Below are positions 1 through 7,800 of a stretch of DNA of 11,850 nucleotides, in pieces. The translations under genes were made by a program, and so were the position numbers. Source of the stretch: Ruminococcaceae bacterium UBA2719 (GTDB taxonomy: Bacteria > Bacillota > Clostridia > Oscillospirales > Acutalibacteraceae); NCBI GenBank assembly GCA_002353935.1, contig DEKP01000008.1, positions 1 through 11,850 of the forward strand, written 5' to 3'. The first letter of the stretch is position 1. Each line of letters opens with the position of its first letter. The notes under the pieces are model-generated. The model was not told the origin of the DNA and searched no databases. It was given only the letters and a program-made list of their open reading frames with translations.

Positions 1-33
1 AAACTCTAAATAAAAAGCCTTTTCGCATCTTTG

Positions 34-62
34 TTGATTTTGTAACAGAATTATATTAAAAT
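34..62 (+). promoter_or_regulatory. Candidate sigma-A promoter for the C_GCAxxG_C_C gene
   Basis: TTGATT at 34-39 and TAAAAT at 57-62 are separated by 17 bp, giving 4/6 and 5/6 matches to the housekeeping consensus. The start codon is 37 bp beyond the -10. The region is very AT-rich, so chance matches are likely; TTGTAA (40-45) with TAAATT (63-68) is an alternative at the same spacing. Bases 1-33 show nothing I can assign. Confidence 0.3.
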
Positions 63-98
63 TAAATTATACAAATTTATGAATTTTTGGAGGAAGAT

Positions 99-542
99 AT
101 GAATAAATCTGAAAAAGCAAAAGCTCTTTTTTTGTCCGGATATAATTGTTCCCAGTCGGTTTTAGGCGCTTTTTGTGAAGATTTTGCAATGGATTTTGAT
201 ACCGCTATGATAATGTCCTCGGGATTTGGAGGAGGAATGGGCAGACTAAGAGAGGTTTGCGGAGCTTTTTCCGGTATTGTTATGGTGTTGTCCTTAAAGT
301 ACGGATATAAAAACGCAGACGATATAGAAAAGAAAAAAGAACTGTACAAACATATCCAAAACTTAGCACAGAAATTTAAACAAGATAATACCTCTATAAT
401 TTGCAAAGAGTTATTAGGGCTTGTGCCTGACTCTTCGCCAAATCCTTCACAACGCACAACAGCGTATTACCAAAAACGACCCTGCCCCGAGCTTGTTGCT
501 TACGCTGCAAGAATTTTAGATGATTATTTAAAGCAAAATTAA
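99..542 (+). CDS. C_GCAxxG_C_C family protein (putative redox/metal-binding)
   Basis: This gene encodes a 147-residue soluble protein. It matches the family named for its cysteine pattern (Pfam Putative redox-active protein, C_GCAxxG_C_C). Visible are Cys17 in an NCSQSVL segment, a glycine-rich stretch (GFGGGMGR, 42-49), Cys54 in VCGAFSG (the GCAxxG-like core), Cys102 and Cys129; Cys26 is extra. Length is normal for the family and no signal peptide or membrane segment is seen. The family is common in anaerobic Firmicutes and archaea, and its biochemical role is not settled; cysteine redox or metal binding is inferred from the motif. The ATG at 99 was chosen because GGAGGA (89-94) lies just upstream; the in-frame TTG at 87 overlaps that site and is unlikely. 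It stands 94 bp before the two-component pair on the same strand. I see no terminator between them, but the second promoter there suggests separate control. Confidence 0.88.
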   Translation: MNKSEKAKALFLSGYNCSQSVLGAFCEDFAMDFDTAMIMSSGFGGGMGRLREVCGAFSGIVMVLSLKYGYKNADDIEKKKELYKHIQNLAQKFKQDNTSIICKELLGLVPDSSPNPSQRTTAYYQKRPCPELVAYAARILDDYLKQN

Positions 543-574
543 GACAGTCATATAATTTTCGGTATTACCTTAGG

Positions 575-608
575 ATATCAAAAAACTGTCACAATAAGGG
601 GTTATAAT
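575..608 (+). promoter_or_regulatory. Activator-type promoter with Pho-box-like direct repeat
   Basis: A perfect -10 (TATAAT, 603-608) has no recognisable -35 at 16-18 bp. In its place 575-592 reads ATATCAAAAAACTGTCAC. Aligned by hand with the enterobacterial Pho box (two CTGTCAY half-sites around an AT-rich 4-mer), it matches at about 15 of 18 positions: the downstream half-site is perfect, the upstream one matches at 4 of 7. Half-sites are 11 bp apart, and 10 bp separate the box from the -10, as at PhoB-activated promoters. This suggests control by an OmpR/PhoB-type regulator, possibly the one encoded just downstream. Also present are an inverted repeat GACAGT/ACTGTC (543-548 and 585-590) and the palindrome GGTATTACC (561-569). 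Confidence 0.45.
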
Positions 609-636
609 ATTTTTATTAGTTGTTGGTGGTGATATT

Positions 637-1320
637 ATGGACAAGTTGCTTATAGCAGACGACGAATTTCATATCAGGGAACTGATTAAAAAATATGCAC
701 AGCATGAAGGATATGAAGTTTTTGAAGTTGACAACGGAGCGGACGCTGTTGAAATGTGCAAAAAAGACAGCTTCGATCTTATTATCATGGATGTTATGAT
801 GCCTAAAACGGACGGCTTTGAGGCTGCAAAAGCGATACGTAAAGAGAATGTTTATACACCGATAATAATGCTCTCTGCACGCGGTGAAGAATATGATCGT
901 ATAAACGGCTTTGAAATCGGCGTTGACGATTATGTTGTCAAACCATTTTCTCCAAAAGAGCTGATGATGCGCATACGCGCTGTATTAAAAAGAACAAAAG
1001 CAAACGATACGGCGCATGCTGATATATTTATATATAAAGGCTTAAAGGTTGATTTTGCAGCGCGCGTTGTTACTATAGATAACGAACGTGTTAATATGAC
1101 TCCCAGAGAATATGATCTGCTTTTTTATATGATACGCAATCAAGGAATTGCCTTGAGTCGCGAACAGCTTATCAGCCATGTGTGGGGATATGATTTTTTC
1201 GGTGACGACAGAACCCTTGACACACATATTAAGCTGTTAAGAAAAAGCTTAAAAAATTATGCGAATATGATTGTTACATTAAGAGGAGTTGGTTATCGTT
1301 TTGAAATCCCGAAAACATAA
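637..1320 (+). CDS. OmpR/PhoB-family DNA-binding response regulator
   Basis: This 227-residue cytoplasmic protein is phosphorylated by a sensor kinase and then binds DNA. The receiver domain (about 3-116) shows the acidic pair Asp8/Asp9, phospho-acceptor Asp52 in IIMDVMMP, Ser80 at the switch position and Lys102 in VKPF. The C-terminal winged helix (about 128-224) has the family signatures MTPREYDLLFYM, the recognition region DDRTLDTHIKLLRKSL and the closing LRGVGYRFE wing. Length is normal for the family. The start is ATG 637 behind a GGTGGTGAT Shine-Dalgarno-like stretch (624-632). Its last 20 bases overlap the kinase gene, so the two form a translationally linked pair. Upstream lies a Pho-box-like element, so autoregulation is possible. 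Target genes cannot be read from sequence; phosphate sensing (PhoP/PhoB) is one option, but the subfamily is not fixed by the protein alone. Confidence 0.95.
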   Translation: MDKLLIADDEFHIRELIKKYAQHEGYEVFEVDNGADAVEMCKKDSFDLIIMDVMMPKTDGFEAAKAIRKENVYTPIIMLSARGEEYDRINGFEIGVDDYVVKPFSPKELMMRIRAVLKRTKANDTAHADIFIYKGLKVDFAARVVTIDNERVNMTPREYDLLFYMIRNQGIALSREQLISHVWGYDFFGDDRTLDTHIKLLRKSLKNYANMIVTLRGVGYRFEIPKT

Positions 1321-2842
1321 ACACTCATTAAAGCTATATTTAGCAGCAGCTTTTCTTGTTTTTTCAGCTATACTTTTGATTATTATGTGGCTGTTCCAAA
1401 CGGTTTTTCTTGATTCATTTTATAAGTGGATAAAAACTTCTCAGGTAAAAAGCTGTACTTCTTCGGTTGCATATAACATTGAAAATACAGATCGCTTATA
1501 CTACGATATTTTGCCTGATATAGAGGATCGTAACAATATGTTTGTATCAATTTATAATACAAGCAGTTCGATTTTTACTCCGATTTATAAATCGGACAAT
1601 CGCTTTAACCTTTATTCGCAAATTCAAATGAGCAAGGTTTATTACTTCTACCGAACTACTGTTGATTCAGGAGGCTCCGCTTCTTTCACTAAGCAAAAAT
1701 ATTTCTTAAAAAGCGCGGATGAAAATCCTGGCATCAGCAAAAATGACAGCGATGAAAATATATCGCCTGCTTCCCCCGGTGAATTTGAAATAGAAGACTT
1801 TGCAAGGCCGTCGCTCGAGCGCGAAAATATGTCTCAAATAGCCTATACAAAAATAGTAAAAACAGATGCCGCTGAATATTTTATTATTATCGAAAGCGAA
1901 GTTACTCCTGTTACAAGCGTAGTCGATACTTTGAGATATCAGCTTATAATTATTACCGTAATAGTAATAATAATCAGTATTTTTATTGCGGTTTTGATTG
2001 CAAGAAGCATATCTAAGCCTATATCAAAAACCAATGAAAAAGCGAAGAGCTTAGCCAACCAAAATTACGATATCGAATTTGGCGACACAAGGTATAAAGA
2101 GCTTTATGAGCTTAACAACACTCTGACTTTTGCGGCAAGCGAGCTGAAAAAGGTAGACGACCTGAGAAAAGAGCTCATTGCTAATATCTCGCATGATTTG
2201 AGAACGCCGCTTACTATGATAATAGGCTACAGTGAAGTTATGCGCGATCTTCCCGGCGAAAATACAGCTGAGAATATTCAGATTATTATTGATGAAGCAA
2301 ATAGGTTAAACCTGCTTGTCAGCGATTTGCTTGATATATCAAAGCTTGAGTCCGGCACAGCACAAATTAATAAAGCGCCGTTTTGCTTGACCGACTGTAT
2401 CAATAAGATTTTTGAGCGATATACAAAGCTCATAGAACAGGAAGATTATCATATAATTTTCGAACATGAAAGAGACGCTTTTGTTTTTGCAGATGAGCTT
2501 AAAATTACCCAGGTGCTGTATAATCTTATAAATAACGCGATAAATTATATAGGAGAAGATAAAACCGTTATAGTGCGCCAGACGGTGCAAAACGGCAAGG
2601 TGAGAATAGATATTATAGACCACGGCGAGGGTATAGAAGGCGACAAGCTCGATTATATTTGGGACCGCTATTATAAAATAGATAAAGAGCACCGCCAGGC
2701 GAAAGTCGGCACAGGGCTGGGACTTTCTATCGTAAAAAATATTTTGCTCGCCCACAATGCAGAATTCGGCGTAAAAAGCGCGCCGAACAAAGGCTCTGAT
2801 TTTTATTTTATCATAGATGAATACGATAAAAACTCATTATAA
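1301..2842 (+). CDS. Membrane sensor histidine kinase, partner of the upstream regulator
   Basis: This gene encodes a 513-residue HAMP-type sensor kinase. In order: first transmembrane segment (about 11-35), an extracytoplasmic sensor of about 175 residues of no recognised fold with a polar Ser/Asp/Glu-rich stretch, second transmembrane segment (213-234), HAMP (about 235-287), HisKA with phospho-accepting His298 in SHDLRTPL, and the HATPase domain with the N box (Asn408, Asn411, Asn412), G1 box DHGEG (440-444) and G2 box GTGLGLS (470-476). There is no PAS domain, unlike many PhoR proteins. The start was taken as TTG 1301, 12 bases after AAGAGGAG (1281-1288); the other in-frame TTG at 1289 abuts that site. 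This gives a 20-base overlap with the regulator gene, expected for translational coupling. The stimulus is unknown. The gene ends 38 bp before a strong terminator. Confidence 0.93.
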   Translation: MKSRKHKHSLKLYLAAAFLVFSAILLIIMWLFQTVFLDSFYKWIKTSQVKSCTSSVAYNIENTDRLYYDILPDIEDRNNMFVSIYNTSSSIFTPIYKSDNRFNLYSQIQMSKVYYFYRTTVDSGGSASFTKQKYFLKSADENPGISKNDSDENISPASPGEFEIEDFARPSLERENMSQIAYTKIVKTDAAEYFIIIESEVTPVTSVVDTLRYQLIIITVIVIIISIFIAVLIARSISKPISKTNEKAKSLANQNYDIEFGDTRYKELYELNNTLTFAASELKKVDDLRKELIANISHDLRTPLTMIIGYSEVMRDLPGENTAENIQIIIDEANRLNLLVSDLLDISKLESGTAQINKAPFCLTDCINKIFERYTKLIEQEDYHIIFEHERDAFVFADELKITQVLYNLINNAINYIGEDKTVIVRQTVQNGKVRIDIIDHGEGIEGDKLDYIWDRYYKIDKEHRQAKVGTGLGLSIVKNILLAHNAEFGVKSAPNKGSDFYFIIDEYDKNSL

Positions 2843-2880
2843 AATGAAAAATATAGTTACTAAGTAATCACAAATCAATG

Positions 2881-2919
2881 TTTCCCGGACCGCAGTTTTG
2901 CAGTCCGGGAAAATTTTTT
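2881..2919 (+). terminator. Rho-independent terminator of the two-component operon
   Basis: TTTCCCGGAC (2881-2890) pairs perfectly with GTCCGGGAAA (2903-2912). The stem continues past one C/A mismatch with GCA/TGC around a short loop, and a six-T run (2914-2919) follows. It carries the GACCGCA heptamer (2888-2894) also found in the terminators at 4291 and 10528. Confidence 0.93.
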
Positions 2920-2999
2920 ATAATTTTTTTAAAATTTATTGTAACCTTTTTTCGAGTTGAATCGTTTTATTAGTGAAGGCGGTAAAAAATAACACTTAT

Positions 3000-3027
3000 T
3001 TGCCGCTCTGCAAAATAAAAATATAAT
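3000..3027 (+). promoter_or_regulatory. Candidate promoter for the secreted-protein gene
   Basis: TTGCCG (3000-3005), a 16-bp spacer and a perfect TATAAT (3022-3027) would give a leader of about 80 bases. A second option closer to the gene is TTGTTA (3058-3063), 16 bp, TATTAT (3080-3085). The first -35 lies in the right arm of an inverted repeat, GCGGTAAA (2979-2986) with TTTGCCGC (2999-3006, one G-U pair), which could be an operator or chance. Nothing else was recognised between 2920 and 3102. Confidence 0.45.
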
Positions 3028-3114
3028 GAGCAATTATGTGCGAGCTGCGGCGAATGTTTGTTATATTTTGTAAATTATTTATTATTAATATTATTAAATT
3101 TCAGGAGGAAGAAA

Positions 3115-4257
3115 ATGAAAACCAAAAAAATTATTTCGATCGTTCTTGTACTTGCTGTTATGCTGGGAGTATTTACAACCATCTTCTCGTTTAGCGCATC
3201 TGCTGTTTTAAATGAAGACGGTACATATACTCCGGGTAAAGGTGTAGAAACTAATACATACCATTTTATTCTGCCTTATAAATGGCATAGTCAACAACGT
3301 GAAAATGAAGATTTTAGTTGGCTTGAAGGTAAAGGTTATGCTGCAGGGATTTATTGGGATGAAGGTACAGACGCCTGTGGTCCTAACGCCAAAGGTCCAA
3401 TTTGGCCCGGTTATAAAGCAACATATCAACCGGATATGCTTTCAAGCGATGACCCCAATTTTGTCGCAAGCGCTTTATTCTTTTCTCATTTTTACGTTGA
3501 TATACCAAAAAACGTTCCATCTATCATATGGAACAACTATGTAGACAACAGTAAAATTACAGACGGTTCCGCTTCTTCAGTTGCTTACAAAACACCAATA
3601 ATCGGCGTAGGAGCTGACCACGGCTATCACGAGGGCGATGGTACATATTATGATAGTCTTGACGGCTTTTGGGATTTTGTAAATAATGCCTGGGAGAATG
3701 ACAAAGATCTATTAGATGAAAACGCAGAGTGTTTTGAAGAAGGCTCCAATGGTCTTACGATGACTTTTAACAACATGGTGTATGTTATAGAAGAAGAGAT
3801 AACTTCTGATGGCGGTAATTCAAAAGTATATAAAGGTGAATGGTACTTTTTATATCATTCCGGATATGGAGCCGGATACTATGGTTCGTGGCCAACAAGA
3901 GAAATGGCTAAAGAACAAGCAGCTAAGGGCAACGGTATATATACTAACTTTGTCGATGCTGAGGGCCCTTATGATCTTGATTCCGAGGATCCAACAGAGG
4001 AGCCTACACAAGATCCTACATCTGCTCCGACTACACAGCCGCCTACAAATGAGCCTACAAAACCAACCGTGCAACCCAAAACAGAACCAACCCATCAACC
4101 TTCTACAAACTCCAATTCTTCAACCAATTCAAACGCAGTTACAACAAACCACTCAGCTGTTCAGACAGGCTCTGCTTCCTATGCTGTTACTCTCTTGATT
4201 CTCCTAGTTGCCGTTGCAAGCGTTGTGTTATTAATAAGAAAAAAGAAAACTGATTGA
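3115..4257 (+). CDS. Secreted, sortase-anchored surface protein with a CBM-like domain
   Basis: The gene encodes a 380-residue exported protein. A signal peptide (1-30, cleavage probably after ASA) precedes one globular region (about 44-285) rich in aromatics and Gly: AGIYWDEGTDACGP (77-90), IWPGYKA (96-102), VPSIIWNNYVD (134-144), FNNMVYVIEE (218-227) and GEWYFLYHSGYG (241-252). I recall similar uncharacterised domains in extracellular proteins of gut Clostridia. The spacing of W-PG and a later hydrophobic-WNN strand recalls starch-binding modules CBM25/26, but that is analogy; binding to glycans is a guess. A Thr/Pro/Asn/Ser linker (about 292-346) follows, then VQTG (349-352), a membrane helix (355-374) and KKK, the layout of a sortase substrate with a non-LPXTG signal. 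ATG 3115 was chosen for AGGAGGA (3103-3109) and the signal peptide; the longer frame from TTG 3058 is discarded. It is monocistronic, with terminators on both sides. Confidence 0.85.
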   Translation: MKTKKIISIVLVLAVMLGVFTTIFSFSASAVLNEDGTYTPGKGVETNTYHFILPYKWHSQQRENEDFSWLEGKGYAAGIYWDEGTDACGPNAKGPIWPGYKATYQPDMLSSDDPNFVASALFFSHFYVDIPKNVPSIIWNNYVDNSKITDGSASSVAYKTPIIGVGADHGYHEGDGTYYDSLDGFWDFVNNAWENDKDLLDENAECFEEGSNGLTMTFNNMVYVIEEEITSDGGNSKVYKGEWYFLYHSGYGAGYYGSWPTREMAKEQAAKGNGIYTNFVDAEGPYDLDSEDPTEEPTQDPTSAPTTQPPTNEPTKPTVQPKTEPTHQPSTNSNSSTNSNAVTTNHSAVQTGSASYAVTLLILLVAVASVVLLIRKKKTD

Positions 4258-4290
4258 TAGTGCTTAGATTTTGAGTAGCTAAAATGTTAT

Positions 4291-4327
4291 AAAACAGACC
4301 GCAAAAAATTGCGGTCTGTTTTTTTTT
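4291..4327 (+). terminator. Rho-independent terminator of the secreted-protein gene
   Basis: AAAACAGACCGCAA (4291-4304) pairs perfectly with TTGCGGTCTGTTTT (4309-4322) around four A bases, and the T-run continues to 4327. The 5' arm contains GACCGCA (4297-4303). Confidence 0.95.
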
Positions 4328-4329
4328 AA

Positions 4330-4357
4330 GGGGCTTATAAGGGTAGCCCTCTTTTTT
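4330..4357 (+). terminator. Possible second, back-up terminator hairpin
   Basis: GGGGCT (4330-4335, skipping one G) can pair with AGCCCT (4345-4350) around a 9-base loop, followed by C and six T bases (4352-4357). It starts 3 bases after the first T-run. The stem is short, so it is weaker than the first and may be only a fail-safe. Confidence 0.4.
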
Positions 4358-4378
4358 ATTTCTTTGTTTGTTGAGCAA

Positions 4379-4407
4379 TGCTTTTTGGCCAAAATGCACA
4401 AAAAGCA
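4379..4407. repeat. Nested palindrome / inverted repeat in the gap before the adhesin
   Basis: TTTTGGCCAAAA (4383-4394) is a perfect 12-bp palindrome that extends, past one mismatch, to TGC/GCA ends (4379-4398). TGCTTTTTG (4379-4387) can alternatively pair with CAAAAAGCA (4399-4407), a perfect 9-bp stem around 11 bases. No T-run follows, so it is not a normal terminator. It lies 29 bp upstream of the candidate adhesin promoter and could be a protein-binding site. The function is unknown. Confidence 0.4.
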
Positions 4408-4435
4408 AAAAACGGATGTGTTTATAACAAAAACA

Positions 4436-4464
4436 TTTACTTTTTAAAAATTGAGGAGTATAAT
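4436..4464 (+). promoter_or_regulatory. Candidate promoter for the adhesin gene
   Basis: TTTACT (4436-4441), a 17-bp spacer and a perfect TATAAT (4459-4464) form the best sigma-A-like match in the gap. It implies a leader of roughly 365 bases before the adhesin start. Another TATAAT (4550-4555) has no suitable -35. From 4465 to 4752 I see AT-rich DNA with no gene; short weak pairings there were not convincing. Confidence 0.38.
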
Positions 4465-4752
4465 TATTAAAATAAAACAATATAAAAGTTAAAAATACAA
4501 TAAAAGTCTCAATAACAGAATATGTAAAATTTCGACATATATTCCAAAGTATAATTAATTGATCGGTTATAACTAAGTTTTATCTGTTTTACATAATTGA
4601 TAAATATTATGGTTATTAAGACTCACTCTTAGAGATCTTTTGTTTAAATTAAAAAGCATATTTAATAACTCGGTTTAGGTTTGGATCATCTTTTTACAGC
4701 AACGGTGTTCCAAGACAAGACTGATTTCTAAGCTTGATTTTATTTTACCCCC

Positions 4753-4809
4753 CCTCTCGATAAGCTGATAAAATGTTCATAGGACATTTTAGAGCCTGCA
4801 CGGGAGAGG
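4753..4809 (+). promoter_or_regulatory. Structured leader just upstream of the adhesin start
   Basis: Three nested stems can form in the RNA: CCTCTC/GAGAGG (4753-4758 with 4804-4809), GCT/AGC (4764-4766 with 4793-4795) and a 10-bp stem 4769-4778/4782-4791 with loop ATA and one G-U pair. The closing strand ends 14 bases before the ribosome binding site GGAG (4824-4827). A run of seven C bases (4748-4754) abuts and partly enters the first stem. ATTTTAT (4736-4742) could pair with ATAAAAT (4768-4774) in competition with the hairpin. The shape suggests translational or transcript-stability control, but it fits no riboswitch class that I recognise. Confidence 0.4.
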
Positions 4810-4835
4810 CTTATTATAAAAAAGGAGAATTTGTT

Positions 4836-7800
4836 ATGCTAAGAAAGAACAAAATCAAAAAAACACTTTCTATACTTTGTGCTTTTTGCTTGATTTTTCA
4901 GCTGTTAGTCAGCTCGATAGCTGCATCAGCAGATGAAGTTTCAGCGCAAAACAAGGTCGTTGCAGAACAAGATGAGACTGTTCTCAATGAAGAAGTACAG
5001 AAAAACACAGGGATCGAAGAAGAGACACTGGATGACAAGAACTCTTCAGCGAAGGAAAAGTCTGCAGCAACGGAAAAGTCCGAAGCTAAGGAAGAATCTC
5101 CTGAAAGGGGACAAGCTTCTGAAAACTATAAAAAGACTTTGCCTCTTAAGACTTCAGAAAATGTACGCTCTCTAAATAATGACGGCGCTTATGTTGAATC
5201 ACTTGAAGTGGGCGGTATGCTTACAGGAACATCACCCTTTGATGACAATGATGATCCCGGCAATGACAGTTCGCCTACTAATAATATTATACGATCCTTT
5301 GACACGGTGACATATACAGTTCATTATGTAACAAACTTCTATAACCAGCAATCATCTTACGACCAAGGCTATATATGGTTTCGCTTTGAGTTGCCTTGCG
5401 ATTCGAGCATAGCTACTTTTAATACAAGCGCAATGGGATGGATAGAAAACGGCTATAGATGGGATATAACTAAAGAGAATATAAACGGAGTTGACACACA
5501 GGTGCTGACGTGCTCTAAAATTTTAAAGAGCAACGGAACGGACAATGATGCAATTCCGGGCGGCGGCGATGTCAATGTAAATATTAATGTCTGGGGCGCA
5601 GAAAACGGATATAAAATTCAGCCGACTTTCTATTCCTGGATGGATCACAACCAGAGCAGCTCCTATTCATGGTTTAATCCTGACGGCTTTGGAGGACATG
5701 ATGCGACCCACCAAGCTGAAGAGGTGAAGTCAGTTCAGCCTGATGAAGTTACTGTCAGCGCTGCGCCTCGATTTAATGTGAAGCTGGAAAAAGTCAGCGC
5801 AAACCACTGCAGCGCGCAAACTACATTCGATTTTTCTACAGGAAATGATAAGGCGCTTAATAAAGATAAAGGACAGGTGAAAGGTCTGCTGAGCTGTTAC
5901 GGAGTTACCTTGCAGTTATATGGCGATGCAGAAAAAGGTCTGCGTGGTGCGGAATATCCGAGCGGACCTATTACGTTGGATTTGGACTTGAAAGCCGATT
6001 GTACTTACAAGGATGAAAACAATCAGAACAGAACACTTTCCGTCAGCCCTTTGGTTTGGAGCGCAGAGGGCAATTCAGCCAGTTCGACACAGTCAGACGG
6101 CAGAGATGTCGAAACTTATGCAACTGCGTATGCAGCTAACATAGCGCCTTATAATAAAGATAGCCTTGCCACAGACGGCGCTGATCTTGGTACACAAGGC
6201 AGCCAGTCATGCTTTGACGGCGGCGAATGGAGCTTTTCTCAAGATACTTCCACAGGGCGCGTGCACGTCACGGTGGATAACTACAAGATAAATCCTAATT
6301 GGTTTCCAAATGTTAACAGTTATCAAACTCTTAGCAATTCAACTTATTATAATAAGGACAGCGGAGTAAAAAGCTGTTGGAAAGCATGCTTCTCTGCCGG
6401 CGAGGTGTTTGTGGTAACGCCTTTAGAAGAGTTTATTAACTTAGGCGATAAATGGGATGGAAAATTCTTATTATCTGCAGAAGATAAAAATCTAAAGGCA
6501 AAAACACTTAGCGGTCAGATTCAGCAGGATTCTGCTGATACAAACGACCAACAAATGGTAAAGACCGATGATGAAACAAAAGTTACAATTGATACTGATC
6601 AGCGCGAAGGTGCGGATACTGCTATTCAGTATGCTTTCCCTGGTCAGGGAGTAAATTATAGTTCGGATATTAACAATTGGTCAAAAGGACCGTTCTGCGA
6701 AAATCAAAAGGATTCTACAGCGCTTGGCTATGAAGCTGCTATACAGACAACATTTACCGGAAGTCCGCAAGGTATAGATAAAAACAACTGGGCTGCTGTT
6801 GATGTGTTGGTAAAATTTGACGACAAAGCACTGAAACCAAACAACAAAAATCCATACTTGAGTTGGTCAGGTCAAAAAGAAGGCGAAAAAGTTACACGTG
6901 TTTTTGCATACAAGACTGATGGTTCAGGTTGGAGCAGCGACGAGGAACAGGCTAACGCTAAGATCGAAGACTTGGTTTATTATGAAGACTATAGTACTGA
7001 ACACGGAGTATGTGTTGGTATTCTTGCGCAGTTGACTTGTCCCAATAATATAGGCTTTTCTGTAGAAGATCTGGTTGTGAAATACTATTTCAACGTAAAG
7101 ACAGAAAAGAATTTGGTTGGTCATGTTGCGCAAACTACAGTATGCGCACGCTATGCAACACACGAAATGCTGGAAAATGCGGCAAACAGAACAACAGTTA
7201 CTGACGTAACAAACGGAAACGGAAATTGGGAGACTTATTGCAGACAACTGCCTAATATTAAAGGCGCCGCTTACAGCGACGGAGTAAGCCGTGATTATTA
7301 CGGGAATTTAGTATCTGCATCTGCTAAAAAGGCAGAATATTCTGATACAGGCGATTTGATTTATGGAGGAGAGGGTCACAAAAAATACTGTGATTCACTC
7401 TATTTAGCGGCTTACAAAGCTAAAATTGAAAAGGATGTAAGCCAGAGGGCAGATGCTTTCGATCATAATCCCCGCTCTAAAACGTTATTTAGTCTTGATA
7501 TCGGTGAAAATATAGCTGACTTTTGTTTGAGCCCCAGTGTAGTTAAAGCGAAAGCTCTTGAATGGACAAATAGAGAAACCATTGAAATAAGGGATGTTAT
7601 TCCAAACGGCATGAGCTACATAGAAGAATCTGCAGTATTGGGCGGATATTATCAACCAAACGCTACGGCCGGCTTGAGCGGTACTGTTTTAGAAGGCGTT
7701 AAATGTCATAACGGTGCAACAGTTAGTTATCAAGTTGACGGAGACGAAGAGAAGATATCAGTCTCTTATAGGATTCATAAGAAAGATAACGGCACAACCG

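Noticed and set aside
3058..3114. TTG start extending the secreted protein by 19 residues
   Set aside because: It overlaps a candidate -35 and includes the AGGAGGA site used by ATG 3115.
4773..4835. Upstream in-frame ATG that would lengthen the adhesin by 21 residues
   Set aside because: It has no ribosome binding site, lies inside a 10-bp leader hairpin, and would place a polar stretch before the signal peptide. ATG 4836 has AAAGGAGAA at good spacing.
4465..4835. c-di-GMP riboswitch in the adhesin leader
   Set aside because: The conserved GEMM core and tetraloop-receptor arrangement were not found; the visible stems do not match that fold.
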